The notes under the pieces: model-generated
Told to the model about the DNA's origin: nothing
What the model saw: only the letters and a program-made list of their open reading frames with translations
Database searches by the model: none
Assembly: GCF_003063625.1 (NCBI RefSeq)
Contig: NZ_CP026604.1
Coordinates: 4,194,065 to 4,258,064, forward strand
Reading direction: 5' to 3'
Length of the DNA: 64,000 nt
Source of the DNA: Saccharobesus litoralis
GTDB taxonomy: Bacteria > Pseudomonadota > Gammaproteobacteria > Enterobacterales > Alteromonadaceae
Shown: positions 19,066-27,826 of the stretch, one piece after another
Position numbering within the stretch: the stretch's first letter is position 1
Layout of the letters: every line of letters begins with the position of its first letter
Translations under genes and position numbers: made by a program

Positions 19066-19092
19066 AAAAAGCCCCGCTATAGGCGAGGCTTT
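19066..19092 (-). terminator. Rho-independent terminator of the peroxiredoxin gene
   Basis: Read on the minus strand: AAAGCCTCGCC, a short loop, then GCGGGGCTTTTTGCTTTT. This is a stable GC stem with T-tract 30 bp past the peroxiredoxin stop. Confidence 0.85.
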
Positions 19093-19121
19093 ATCAAAAA
19101 TGTTAGAAAGCTAACTGGGTA

Positions 19122-19727
19122 TTATAGGCTTTCTGCATTTTCAGATAAGTAAGAAGCAACGCCTTCAGCGCTTGGCTTCATACCTTTGTCACCGTCTTGC
19201 CAACCAGCAGGACAAACTTCACCGTGCTCTTGAGTAAATGCAAGCGCGTCGATCATGCGAAGCATTTCGTCAATGTTACGACCTAAAGGTAAGTCGTTAA
19301 CAACTTGGTGACGTACTAAACCGTCTTCATCAATTAAGAAAGAACCACGGAAAGCAACGCCTGCTTCTGGGTGCTCAACATCGTACGCTTGACAAATTTC
19401 ATGTTTAACGTCAGCAACTAATGGGTATTTAACCGCACCGATACCGCCTTCGTTAACAGCAGTGTTACGCCATGCTGCGTGAGTGAATTGAGAATCGATA
19501 GAAACACCGATAACTTCTACGCCACGCTTTTGGAATTCTTCAAAACGCTTGTCGAAAGCGATTAATTCTGAAGGACATACGAAAGTGAAATCTAAAGGAT
19601 AGAAGAAAAGAACAGCTTTTTTACCTTTAGTAACTTCAGATAAAGTGAAGTTATCAACGATTTCGCCACTTCCTAATACAGCAGCTGCAGTGAAATCTGG
19701 TGCCTGGCGGCCTACTAATACAGACAT
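19122..19727 (-). CDS. 2-Cys peroxiredoxin (AhpC/TSA family)
   Basis: Cytosolic thiol peroxidase that reduces hydrogen peroxide and organic peroxides, recycled by thioredoxin or AhpF. The product has 201 residues from the ATG at 19727, which has GGAG six bases upstream. The four residues added by an earlier start at 19739 are not family-like. The peroxidatic Cys lies in FYPLDFTFVCPSE near residue 51 and the resolving Cys in HGEVCPAGW near residue 170, with a C-terminal YF-type tail region. It resembles the PrxC/thioredoxin peroxidase subgroup rather than E. coli AhpC. It is monocistronic with its own terminator. Confidence 0.93.
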   Translation of the reverse strand: MSVLVGRQAPDFTAAAVLGSGEIVDNFTLSEVTKGKKAVLFFYPLDFTFVCPSELIAFDKRFEEFQKRGVEVIGVSIDSQFTHAAWRNTAVNEGGIGAVKYPLVADVKHEICQAYDVEHPEAGVAFRGSFLIDEDGLVRHQVVNDLPLGRNIDEMLRMIDALAFTQEHGEVCPAGWQDGDKGMKPSAEGVASYLSENAESL

Positions 19728-19903
19728 GGGACTCTCCATTTAAGTTGTAATTATTCAAGATAGGCGAACGTATCGCGACTTTGGTAATTAGCGATAAATT
19801 CGTTAACTGACAGCAAGTATATAGGCAGTTTATGAAAAACCAAGTGCGCAACTCAACTATTTTTGTATAGATTAAATAACGAGAGCATATAGTACAAAAT
19901 ATC

Positions 19904-19935
19904 GCTTAAACCCTTATTTTTATTAGGGTTTAAGC
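19904..19935 (-). terminator. Inverted repeat, possible terminator after the FKBP gene
   Basis: Perfect 11-bp stem GCTTAAACCCT/AGGGTTTAAGC with a 10-nt A/T loop, 33 bp past the stop of the FKBP gene. There is no strong T-tract, so termination is plausible but not certain. Confidence 0.45.
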
Positions 19936-19967
19936 AAATTGGAAAATGACAAGAATATAAAAGGTAA

Positions 19968-20492
19968 TTAATAAACTTTAATTAAGTCTATAACAAAAAT
20001 TAACGTTTCATGCTGACCAATAGCCGGTGGCGCGCCTTTAGCACCATAAGCTAAATCTGACGGAATATATAACTCAATACGCCCGCCTTCACTGACTTTT
20101 GTTAATCCCTCGGTCCAGCCTTTAATAACTTGGTTTAAACCAAAGGTAATCGGTTTTTGGTTAATATTGCTATCAAAGACTTTATTATCTAATGTCTTAC
20201 CTTGATAAAACACTTTTACCTGATTATAGCTTTTAGGGTACTGCCCTTTTCCCTTGCGCAAAATTTTATATTGTAAACCCGAACGTGTAGTTACCACACC
20301 TTGCTTCTTAGCGTTAGCCATTAAAAAAGCTTGGCCTTTACGATAATTTTCCGAAGGATGGTTAGCCCCGTTACTGTATAAATTGGCATTTGGCTGTTGA
20401 ATTTCAAATTGAAACTGTTCGGCCAAGGCAATATTAAAACTACACATTACAACCATAAACAAATGGCTTACTAATAACCGATTTCGAGTCAT
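19968..20492 (-). CDS. FKBP-type peptidyl-prolyl cis-trans isomerase, exported
   Basis: Periplasmic prolyl isomerase of 174 residues. A signal peptide spans about residues 1-24 (LFMVVMCSFNIALAE). A short Mip/FklB-like helical linker carries YRKGQAFLMANAKKQGV. The FKBP domain (about residues 65-174) contains VKVFYQGKTLDNKVFDSN, GLNQVIKGWTEGL and IPSDLAYGAKGAPP, which carry the usual pocket residues. It is shorter than FkpA or FklB because the N-terminal dimerisation domain is truncated. The gene lies 19 bp downstream of cheV on the same strand and may share its transcript. Confidence 0.9.
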   Translation of the reverse strand: MTRNRLLVSHLFMVVMCSFNIALAEQFQFEIQQPNANLYSNGANHPSENYRKGQAFLMANAKKQGVVTTRSGLQYKILRKGKGQYPKSYNQVKVFYQGKTLDNKVFDSNINQKPITFGLNQVIKGWTEGLTKVSEGGRIELYIPSDLAYGAKGAPPAIGQHETLIFVIDLIKVY

Positions 20493-20511
20493 TAAAAAAT
20501 CCTATAAAACG

Positions 20512-21420
20512 TTAAGCTTCGACTAGGCGCGCATTATACGCAGCTCCACGTAAAATGGCTTCTGTTAACTCATGCACATCAAATTTAGTTAACGCCTCAT
20601 CTGCGCCAACTTGCTTAGCTTGACCAACGCTAATTTCACTTGAAATTGAGGTATGTAAAATAATATAAGCGTTAGCTAGCTCTGGGCGGTTTTTCACTTC
20701 AAATGTCAATTCGTAACCATCGAGCCCTGGCATTTCAATATCACTCACCAAGATATGGATCGGCTGACCTTCAGCGTAACCGCGTTGCATTATGTCTAAC
20801 GCCTCTTGACCATTTGAGGTTAAATAATAAGGAATATTTAACCCATCGAGCGCATCCGACAATTGCTTACGCGCAACAAAAGAATCATCAACCAGTAAAA
20901 TATTGCAGGGTTTAACCATCTCTCGCTGTACGTCAGTTAAAATAGCACGAGATACAGCTTTATCCTCTGGGTAAATCATAGACAAAAGTAGCTCTACATC
21001 TAACAATTGCACCAGCTTTTTATCTACCTCAGCGACTCCAGTCACAAATGATTTAGAGCCTAAGTTCTCAGGGGGAGATTTAATATCGCGCCAATTACAC
21101 TCAATAATCCGTTGAATATCGTAAACTAAAAAGCCGATTTTCATACGTTGGCAATCAGTCACAATGATATAGCAGTCAGAATGTTTTGATTTTGGGATAG
21201 CGCGGCAGCCTATGGCTCGGGCCATATCAATAACAGGAATGGTGTTACCTCTTATCGATGCAGCTCCTAATACACTCGGATGTGACTGAGGCACACTCGT
21301 CAACGCTGTGTACGGAACTAACTCAAGTATTTTTAATGTCCCTATTGCAAAAACTTGATCCATGTTAATATTAAATAACAACATCCCTTGTGCATAATTG
21401 GCTTTATTATTAGCGCTCAA
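20512..21420 (-). CDS. Chemotaxis coupling protein CheV
   Basis: Cytosolic scaffold coupling chemoreceptors to CheA, with an extra receiver domain for adaptation. The 302 residues comprise an N-terminal CheW domain (about residues 10-155; SVLGAASIRGNTIPVIDMAR near residue 48) and a C-terminal receiver (about 172-297). The receiver has NILLVDDSFVARKQL with the acidic pocket, the phospho-acceptor Asp in ILVSDIEMPGLDGYE near residue 224 and Lys in ALTKFDVHEL. The start is TTG at 21420, supported by GGAG seven bases upstream; later ATGs would remove part of the CheW domain. No other chemotaxis gene is adjacent. Confidence 0.92.
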   Translation of the reverse strand: MSANNKANYAQGMLLFNINMDQVFAIGTLKILELVPYTALTSVPQSHPSVLGAASIRGNTIPVIDMARAIGCRAIPKSKHSDCYIIVTDCQRMKIGFLVYDIQRIIECNWRDIKSPPENLGSKSFVTGVAEVDKKLVQLLDVELLLSMIYPEDKAVSRAILTDVQREMVKPCNILLVDDSFVARKQLSDALDGLNIPYYLTSNGQEALDIMQRGYAEGQPIHILVSDIEMPGLDGYELTFEVKNRPELANAYIILHTSISSEISVGQAKQVGADEALTKFDVHELTEAILRGAAYNARLVEA

Positions 21421-21540
21421 GGTACTACTCCGGTCTCACTGATATTTTACAAACACCTTTAACCGTTAACACTTGGTTAACTTATAAACACATAGTACCT
21501 TTTCTATATTAAAAGCGAAACCAATCAGTCACATCATTCT

Positions 21541-21930
21541 TTAAATCAAACTCATTAAACTGTTAATAACAAAGCTAATACTTAAACCAAGCAATGATAT
21601 AAAAGTTAAAATCATTCCTGATCTACGTAAATTGTAGTTTTCTTTCACTTGCGCAACACCGACCGCATGCAATAATCGGCCAATAAGCAAACAGCCTCCA
21701 GCACCATGTAATAACCATGTTGGTAACTGGTTGTACTCTGCTAAAAACAGCAAAATAAGCGCAATTGGCACATACTCGGCAAAATTACCTTGCACACGTA
21801 TTGCCCTAGCCAATTGTTTATCGCCACCATCACCAATCGCGACCAATAAGCGCTTGCGATGACCAATCACAATAAAACATAAACGAATATATAAAAGTGT
21901 AAGTAAAGCAGCGTATGTGGCAGTCAGCAT
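21541..21930 (-). CDS. MAPEG family membrane protein
   Basis: Membrane protein of 129 residues with four hydrophobic segments, of the MAPEG (membrane-associated eicosanoid and glutathione metabolism) family. The signature region AIRVQGNFAEYVPIALILL near residues 43-61 and GRLLHAVGV near residue 84 are visible. Bacterial members are thought to be glutathione transferase-like, but the substrate is unknown. Spacing to cheV (120 bp) leaves room for its own control. Confidence 0.88.
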   Translation of the reverse strand: MLTATYAALLTLLYIRLCFIVIGHRKRLLVAIGDGGDKQLARAIRVQGNFAEYVPIALILLFLAEYNQLPTWLLHGAGGCLLIGRLLHAVGVAQVKENYNLRRSGMILTFISLLGLSISFVINSLMSLI

Positions 21931-22437
21931 TTATCATTCCCTAACATAAAATGGTTTTTAAGAGTATATACCCAAGCGTAGTCTATTTTTGACCAAGATA
22001 AATCCTAATACGATCAATAAATTAATGTTTTGTAATGATTCAGCGGGGGAGTTTTACGAGCTTTGGTTATTGCTACAGTTGAAGCTTTTGTCGAAATTTA
22101 ATTCGACAAAAGCTGTATAGCTGCTACAGGCTTGGTTTCTAGGCTAGATATTACCGAATACCTACAGCCATTGTCGAGGCACAGGATTTTATTACTGACA
22201 AATCCTAAATACCTTCTGTCTTGCAGGCACCAAAAGTAGGCGATTTAAGCGAGTCTCAGCCTAAAAGTGGGGTGTCAACTGAGCATAACTAAATTGAAAT
22301 TGTACTACTTCTCTTGTCTTCCTCGTGGATGACAAGGGTTTAAATACCTAGGTTTCGTCTGGAACTTGCAACAAGCCCCTAAAACTCAGTTGCTTTGACT
22401 ATAGCTATTATCACGCCAACAATACTTGTTATCTAAA
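21931..22437. other. 507-bp intergenic region with inverted repeats
   Basis: No credible gene. It holds a 13-bp perfect inverted repeat with a 6-nt loop at 22083-22114. Two short segments are related to the 263-bp repeat: 22204-22240 and, inverted, 22340-22365 (GTTCCAGACGAAACCTA on the minus strand). Another copy of the ATAGTCAAAGC motif, also inverted, lies at 22373-22405. The segment looks like an old, rearranged cluster of repeat elements. Confidence 0.6.
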
Positions 22438-23424
22438 TTAAGCTTTATTTAAACAACATTTTTTATATTTTTTGCCACTGCCACACGGGCAAGGATCGTT
22501 GCGACCTAAATTCTTATTCGGGTTTGTGACCGGTACGCTATTAGCAATAATGTCTTGTTCATTGTATAGCAGATCCGCCAACAAGCCCTTGTCCGAAAAC
22601 ACATCGTCAAACTCGTCATCTGATTCATCTTTGAATCTCAGTTTGCCATCTTCACCGATATCAAAATCATCAAATTCAACACCATCATTGTAGTGCTGGA
22701 AAATATCTAAAATATCGAAGTTGCTAACAACAGAGCCATCTTCGATCAATGTTTTCAACTCTTTTTTATTCCAATTTTTGATGTCTTCGCTTGCAACGAT
22801 TTCCAAATCAAATACATCTTTATCCACCAATTCAATCAACCTTGGATGAATAGACTCAAGCTGATAACGCTCACTATGAAGCGCTATCATAGTCAGTAAA
22901 TAAGAATTTTGTTCGCTTTCAACCGCTAGTAAAACGTCAATCCACCGATTTATCTGTTCAAGTAATTGATCTTGGCTTATTTGCTTACTCTCGTATTGGA
23001 CAAACACTGCCGCTATAGCAGCAGATTTACTGTACAGTGCGGGATTATTGGCCACAATAAAGTCTGATAAAATCAGCTGATCACCATCAGCTAAAGTGTA
23101 AAATAAACTAGAAAAAAGCTCTGTTACTGTGTCGCTATAAACCTCATCGACAACTGATCCAAAGTCATCATTTTGGGCAAACATTTTCAAACAAAGCGGT
23201 AACGCCGAAGTATGCTTTTGCTCAATTAACAACCAAGTCCCCCAAAATAATAAAGCGTGTTGATCGTAATCCAAAGACTGACTATCTTCAGCAAACTGAA
23301 CCATTAACTTTTCAAGCTCAGGGTAAAAATCAGACCAGTTTTGCTTAGCCGCTGCTAGTGCTTTTTCTGGAATGCCGGCATATATATCCAGCGATAGCTC
23401 TTCTATAATTTGCTCTAGGTTCAT
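22438..23424 (-). CDS. DUF1186 and SEC-C domain protein
   Basis: Soluble, very acidic protein of 328 residues. Residues about 1-240 form an all-helical DUF1186-like region. Residues 245-290 are an Asp/Glu-rich linker. The last 25 residues are a SEC-C zinc-binding motif, [16 protein letters not shown], with the CxC-x8-C(C/H) spacing seen at the SecA C-terminus. SEC-C modules bind zinc and often contact ribosomes or SecB, but the function of this protein is not known. A second SEC-C gene lies immediately upstream on the same strand, separated by 233 bp. Confidence 0.82.
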   Translation of the reverse strand: MNLEQIIEELSLDIYAGIPEKALAAAKQNWSDFYPELEKLMVQFAEDSQSLDYDQHALLFWGTWLLIEQKHTSALPLCLKMFAQNDDFGSVVDEVYSDTVTELFSSLFYTLADGDQLILSDFIVANNPALYSKSAAIAAVFVQYESKQISQDQLLEQINRWIDVLLAVESEQNSYLLTMIALHSERYQLESIHPRLIELVDKDVFDLEIVASEDIKNWNKKELKTLIEDGSVVSNFDILDIFQHYNDGVEFDDFDIGEDGKLRFKDESDDEFDDVFSDKGLLADLLYNEQDIIANSVPVTNPNKNLGRNDPCPCGSGKKYKKCCLNKA

Positions 23425-23657
23425 TTATTATTCTCAATAATTTTGTCTATATTAGTTTTTTAAATTCGCCATAATTAAACTAAAAACTCAGTCGCATTCC
23501 ACCCTAAATTGAACGCAGTTTCATTTTTACTATTTTCTCGCACATTTAAACAAAGCCTCTGAGTACCTGCATTCGTAGTTATGGCAAGGGTAAACCGCTA
23601 AGCATAAAGTAAATAAGGCGTCTTAATTACACAAAAAACTGACGCTGTAATTAAGTA

Positions 23658-24437
23658 TTATTTGCCACAACATTTTTTATACTTTTTGCCACTACCACAT
23701 GGACAAGGGTCGTTTCGCCCGACTTTGTCGTGTTCACGAACAAAAGTTTCAACCTCAACTGCCGGAGCAAAAGGCGCTGGATTGAATTCAGCCAATTCAA
23801 GCTTAAGCTCTTCCAGCATCATACCCAAGGTGTGCAACGTATAGACACCCTCCGCGACGGCACCATATGCTTGATATAACCCTAATTTTAGCTTTTGTGG
23901 ATCTTCATGCTCACTTAACGCTTTTTCAAAATCGGCTAACAAGTCAGCTAGCATAAATAAAGACTGACACTCTCCAATCATGTCATCAGCTTTGTCAAAG
24001 TCGGGGATTTCGGCCAATAGGTCAAAATCATCATACCAATGAGATTCTGTCAGTTGCTGCATCTTGGTAAAACCAATACACCAATCAGTAAAATTTTGGC
24101 TTGGTGATTCTGAGTTTTCAGCATGCGGATAGCTTTTTACAAAATTTATTTGCTTGTCATATAAAAGGTCACCTAAGTCATTGCTAATGCTGACATTAGC
24201 TAATCGAAAAGGCGTGGGATTATCATAGTCAGTTAATTCTTGATAAGCTTGGCCTTTATTCCCGACAATAATCTCGCCGTATTCAAATTCGTCACAATGC
24301 GACGAGCAACACAAATTTGAGGTTAATGCACCAATATACATGTCGAAATTAAAGCCACTGGTGCAATTATCTGATTGAAAGAAATCTTCCATAATTTCTA
24401 CTGAATTGGGATCAAAATAGGTACGTATATCTTTCAT
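23658..24437 (-). CDS. SEC-C domain-containing protein
   Basis: Cytosolic protein of 259 residues ending in a SEC-C zinc motif identical over its core to that of the neighbouring gene ([16 protein letters not shown]). The N-terminal 60 residues contain several cysteines (for example [17 protein letters not shown]), and the middle region is helical and related to YecA-type proteins. Function unknown. The ATG at 24437 has AAGGAA nine bases upstream and starts 10 bp after the flavoprotein gene stop, so these two are probably one operon. Confidence 0.75.
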   Translation of the reverse strand: MKDIRTYFDPNSVEIMEDFFQSDNCTSGFNFDMYIGALTSNLCCSSHCDEFEYGEIIVGNKGQAYQELTDYDNPTPFRLANVSISNDLGDLLYDKQINFVKSYPHAENSESPSQNFTDWCIGFTKMQQLTESHWYDDFDLLAEIPDFDKADDMIGECQSLFMLADLLADFEKALSEHEDPQKLKLGLYQAYGAVAEGVYTLHTLGMMLEELKLELAEFNPAPFAPAVEVETFVREHDKVGRNDPCPCGSGKKYKKCCGK

Positions 24438-24446
24438 AAAAATTCC

Positions 24447-25631
24447 TTAGCAATTCTGCCCAGCAACAAAGCCGCTGCTCCAAGCCCATTGAAAATTGTA
24501 GCCGCCAAGCCAGCCTGTTACATCCAACACTTCGCCCACAAAAAATAGTCCAGGGGACAATTTCGACTCCATGGTTTTAGACGAAACATGGTTAGTATCG
24601 ACCCCGCCCATAGTTACCTCGGCTGTTCTATAGCCTTCAGTGCCGTTAGGGGTAAATTGCCAAGATTGAAAATGTTGAGCTAATTGCTGGCTTTCTGTTT
24701 TGGTTAATTGGCCAATAGCCTTGTCAAAAAAGTTAAGTCGTTTGGCTTCTATCTCGATAAAGCGCTTAGGGTATATACGCGTGAGTAAATTAACCAATTT
24801 TAGCTTGGGCTGTTCTTGCCGCGCTTTTTCGACGTTTTCAATAAGACTATTATCCACATCAAAATTGTAGCTAACGGCTTGGTTTTCTTGCCAGTAGCTG
24901 GATATTTGCAGTGTAGCTGGACCACTGACACCACGATGGGTAAATAGCATATCTTCTTTAAAACTGGTGCCATCATCACTGGTTGCAATACATGGCATGG
25001 AAACACCACTAATGGCTTCGTATTGCTGCTTTTGCGCTTCTTTATAGGTAAACGGCACTAAACCTGCGCGAGTGGGCAATACGGTATGGCCAAACTGCTC
25101 GGCAATTTTAAATCCAAATGGTGTTGCGCCCAGTTTAGGCATTGATAAGCCCCCAGTAGCAATCACCAATGACTGGCAAACGAAGTCACCTTGCGATGAC
25201 AAAATATGGTAAGCATTATCTTGCTGAGAAATATCAGTTACCGTGGCTTGAGTTATAAGCTCGGCTCCACTGTTTTTTAGCTCTGCCAGTAGCATATTCA
25301 AAATGTCGTGCGCACTGTCCTCACAAAATAACTGGCCTAAGGTTTTCTCGAAATAAGCAATGTTATGATCACAAACTAAGCCAATAAAATCCCACTGCGT
25401 ATATTGAGCGAGCGCAGATTTAACAAAGTGTTTATTACCACACAAGTAGTTAGATGCTTCAACATCCATATTAGTAAAATTACAACGACCGCCCCCTGCG
25501 ATTAAAATTTTACGCCCTGGCCGTTTGCCATGTTCTAACAACAGGGTTTTACGTCCGCGCTTAGCGGACTCTATCGCACACATCAGTCCGGCTGCTCCGG
25601 CACCAATGACGACAACATCAACTTGATTCAA
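24447..25631 (-). CDS. FAD-dependent oxidoreductase, YhiN/HI0933 family
   Basis: Flavoprotein of 394 residues with an N-terminal Rossmann dinucleotide motif VVVIGAGAAGLMCA at residues 5-18. The family-specific KILIAGGGRCNFTN lies near residue 45. The C-terminal FAD motif GLFFVGEVLDVTGWLGGYN lies near residue 367. The physiological substrate of this family is unclear; some members are annotated aminoacetone oxidase. The start is TTG at 25631, placing the Rossmann motif at the expected position; no upstream ATG is compatible. The gene precedes the SEC-C gene by 10 bp. Confidence 0.9.
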   Translation of the reverse strand: MNQVDVVVIGAGAAGLMCAIESAKRGRKTLLLEHGKRPGRKILIAGGGRCNFTNMDVEASNYLCGNKHFVKSALAQYTQWDFIGLVCDHNIAYFEKTLGQLFCEDSAHDILNMLLAELKNSGAELITQATVTDISQQDNAYHILSSQGDFVCQSLVIATGGLSMPKLGATPFGFKIAEQFGHTVLPTRAGLVPFTYKEAQKQQYEAISGVSMPCIATSDDGTSFKEDMLFTHRGVSGPATLQISSYWQENQAVSYNFDVDNSLIENVEKARQEQPKLKLVNLLTRIYPKRFIEIEAKRLNFFDKAIGQLTKTESQQLAQHFQSWQFTPNGTEGYRTAEVTMGGVDTNHVSSKTMESKLSPGLFFVGEVLDVTGWLGGYNFQWAWSSGFVAGQNC

Positions 25632-25686
25632 TTTCGATCTGCAACTTTACTAAAAGAACGCGCATTATATAGGGAATAGATGAAAA

Positions 25687-26487
25687 GTGGCAGAGACACC
25701 TGTATTGAAACACATACATCTTTCGAATATTGACAAAAACACATTGTTGTTACGGCTAACAGCCGAGCAACGACAACGATTTAACCAAGCCTTATTAGCA
25801 TTAGACAAGGTGTTGGAAAATAACCCGTCAACAACTCATAACAGTGATGGTTCACCATCATCTGTTTGTTTTGGTATTAATCAGTTACAACAATCCAATT
25901 TATTTAAGCGCTTATTAACGGGACAGCCAGCACTACCTTTCCCACCACCAACCAATTTTGGAAAACCTTGGTATGCGTTAATTGAATCTGAACAGCCTCA
26001 AGTCGCACAAATCACATTAAGCCAAGCTGTTTTGTATAATAAAATTCAACCTAATGATGGACTCAGTATTGGGGTGGATCATGCGCAAAACACCGAAAAA
26101 CAAGCCCAACAGTCTATAAATTTAAATCAGCATTGCTGGCAAATTAAACAAATGAATGAGTCTGCCCTATCTGTCATGCAAGCATTACGTAAGCTATTTA
26201 AAGAAGATACACCGCAAAGTGAAATCGACATTGAGGCACTTCTCAGTAGCCAACCTGAATTTATTTTAACTGACTTAAAGTATGGGGAATTTAAACTATA
26301 CATAGGCGCTGTTAAACAAACTCTGTCTAGTCAGCAAACTGATTGCTTTTATTCTTTAGCTGGACGTTTATTAAATGGCATTAAACAATTTACTAAAATA
26401 GAACATGAACAGGCTACCCACAACACAAACCTCAACAATAAGGATGATTTGTACAAAGTTGATAGGTGGTTATTAAAAAAAAATTAA
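25687..26487 (+). CDS. Hypothetical protein, 266 aa
   Basis: I do not recognise a family. The product is a soluble, Gln/Asn-rich protein without signal peptide or membrane segment. A proline-rich patch (ALPFPPPTNFGKPW) occurs near residues 79-92. The start is GTG at 25687, since an in-frame stop lies two codons upstream and no ATG occurs before residue 154. It is divergent from the YhiN-type flavoprotein with a 55-bp gap, so the two share a promoter region. A poly-A run follows its stop. Confidence 0.6.
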   Translation: MAETPVLKHIHLSNIDKNTLLLRLTAEQRQRFNQALLALDKVLENNPSTTHNSDGSPSSVCFGINQLQQSNLFKRLLTGQPALPFPPPTNFGKPWYALIESEQPQVAQITLSQAVLYNKIQPNDGLSIGVDHAQNTEKQAQQSINLNQHCWQIKQMNESALSVMQALRKLFKEDTPQSEIDIEALLSSQPEFILTDLKYGEFKLYIGAVKQTLSSQQTDCFYSLAGRLLNGIKQFTKIEHEQATHNTNLNNKDDLYKVDRWLLKKN

Positions 26488-26800
26488 AAAAATTCTCTTG
26501 TTAGGGTTGAAGCTCAAAAATACTGCCTTATATACAGTTATGAAGGCGCTGCAACGGCAGGTTTTCAACTTAAACCTCAACACAATATACGTTGGGTTTA
26601 AATTTAACCGGTTGTCCGAAAGGAAACCACATTACTTAAAATTAGTTTTGGCCGAATACGGCAAAACGCTAGTCGAAACAATCGAGCTTAAAGCGCAGAT
26701 TAACTGGCTCAAATGAAATGTGCAGTTGATCGTGTAAGCGATAAGGCAAACAAGCTCGAAAGATAAGACTAATACATATATTGCTTACGAGGATATTATT
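26488..26800. other. Intergenic stretch before hsp20
   Basis: A 58-codon frame from ATG 26540 to 26716 (72 codons from a TTG at 26498) is open but has no ribosome-binding site. It contains an inverted repeat TTAAACC/GGTTTAA at 26570-26601. I treat it as unlikely but not excluded. The hsp20 ribosome-binding site GAGG lies at 26789-26792. No clear sigma-32 promoter was found. Confidence 0.4.
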
Positions 26801-27247
26801 ATGCGTAACTTAGACTTCACTCCACTATACCGTTCATTCATTGGTTTCGATCACTTAGCTTCAATGCTTGATAACGCTTCGCGTCAAGATAAATCAGCGG
26901 GCTATCCTCCATACAACATTGAGTTGATCGATGAAAACCATTACAAAGTTTCCATGGCTGTTGCAGGTTTCACTGAAGAGCAACTAGAGATCCGAGTTGA
27001 AAACAATCATCTAATTGTTGCTGGCAAAAAACCTGAACAACAAGAAGACAAACAATATTTATATAAAGGTATTTCAGAGCGTAATTTTGAACGTAAGTTC
27101 CAACTTGGCGACCACGTTAAAGTAATAGGTGCCGATCTTGAAAACGGTCTATTGCATATTGATTTAGAGCGCGAAATACCCGAGGCATTAAAGCCAAAAA
27201 CGATAGCGATAAACGCAAAAAATCGCACGCTCGATGTAAAAGAGTAA
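26801..27247 (+). CDS. Small heat-shock protein, Hsp20 family (IbpA-like)
   Basis: ATP-independent cytosolic holdase that binds unfolding proteins and passes them to DnaK/ClpB. The protein is 148 residues (E. coli IbpA 137). The N-terminus MRNLDFTPLYRSFIGFDHLA is the class A IbpA-type start. The alpha-crystallin domain runs from about residue 35 to 125 (YNIELIDENHYKVSMAVAGF, NHLIVAGKK). The C-terminal tail contains PKTIAI, the IxI-like interaction motif. It is followed by a terminator shared with the convergent ppnP gene. Confidence 0.93.
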   Translation: MRNLDFTPLYRSFIGFDHLASMLDNASRQDKSAGYPPYNIELIDENHYKVSMAVAGFTEEQLEIRVENNHLIVAGKKPEQQEDKQYLYKGISERNFERKFQLGDHVKVIGADLENGLLHIDLEREIPEALKPKTIAINAKNRTLDVKE

Positions 27248-27274
27248 AGGTCATTAACCTATAAACATAAAAAA

Positions 27275-27297
27275 GGCGCTAATTAAGCGCCTTTTTA
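27275..27297 (+). terminator. Bidirectional terminator between hsp20 and ppnP
   Basis: Stem GGCGCT/AGCGCC with a short A/T loop, flanked by an A-run on one side and a T-run on the other (AAAAAGGCGC to GCGCCTTTTT). It can stop both converging transcripts. Confidence 0.85.
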
Positions 27298-27333
27298 TTA
27301 TTTGTGTTTAATTGACTCACCAAAAAAGTAGGT

Positions 27334-27648
27334 TTAGTCAATATAAGAACAACAATAGTCAACTACGCCTAACGCGTTAATTTTAAATGAAGAGTTTGCT
27401 GGCACTTCAAAAGATTGACCACCTTCATAACGTGTAAAACCTTCAGCGCCTTTCACTTGCACGTCTACTTCGCCTTGTAAAATTTCCATTAGTTCTTTTT
27501 TCTCAGTACCGAATTCATAGTCACCAGGCATCATAATACCTAATGTTTTTGCTTCGCCTGATTCAAACTTAACGGTACGGCTAGTGACTTTACCATCAAA
27601 ATATACGTTAGCAGCTTTAACGACAGTTACGTTATTAAATTCACTCAT
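27334..27648 (-). CDS. ppnP: Pyrimidine/purine nucleoside phosphorylase PpnP
   Basis: Small cupin-fold enzyme catalysing phosphorolysis of diverse nucleosides to the free base and ribose 1-phosphate. At 104 residues (E. coli YaiE/PpnP 94) it carries the family pattern: [12 protein letters not shown] near residue 16, [19 protein letters not shown] near residue 34, then the cupin strands to the end [17 protein letters not shown]. Cytosolic. Convergent with hsp20. Confidence 0.92.
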   Translation of the reverse strand: MSEFNNVTVVKAANVYFDGKVTSRTVKFESGEAKTLGIMMPGDYEFGTEKKELMEILQGEVDVQVKGAEGFTRYEGGQSFEVPANSSFKINALGVVDYCCSYID

Positions 27649-27826
27649 GATGTTTCTCTTAGTTTCTAAAATTTGGCGGCAATACTAGACGCCATTTGAG
27701 ATAAACCCAAGTATTTTTTGTTGCTTAAGCTATTTTAGTTAAGAAATATTAGTAGACTGATGAACATTAAACTCATGCTGCAAAAGAGTTATACAATGTT
27801 GAAATAAATTTCAATCTACAATAACC

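Noticed and set aside
26498..26716. Small ORF of 58-72 codons upstream of hsp20
   Set aside because: No ribosome-binding site and an internal inverted repeat; kept only as a possibility in the feature list.
26770..26803. ROSE-like RNA thermometer before hsp20 (TTGCT near GAGG)
   Set aside because: The TTGCT lies only a few bases from GAGG and the pairing needed for a ROSE hairpin does not form by eye.
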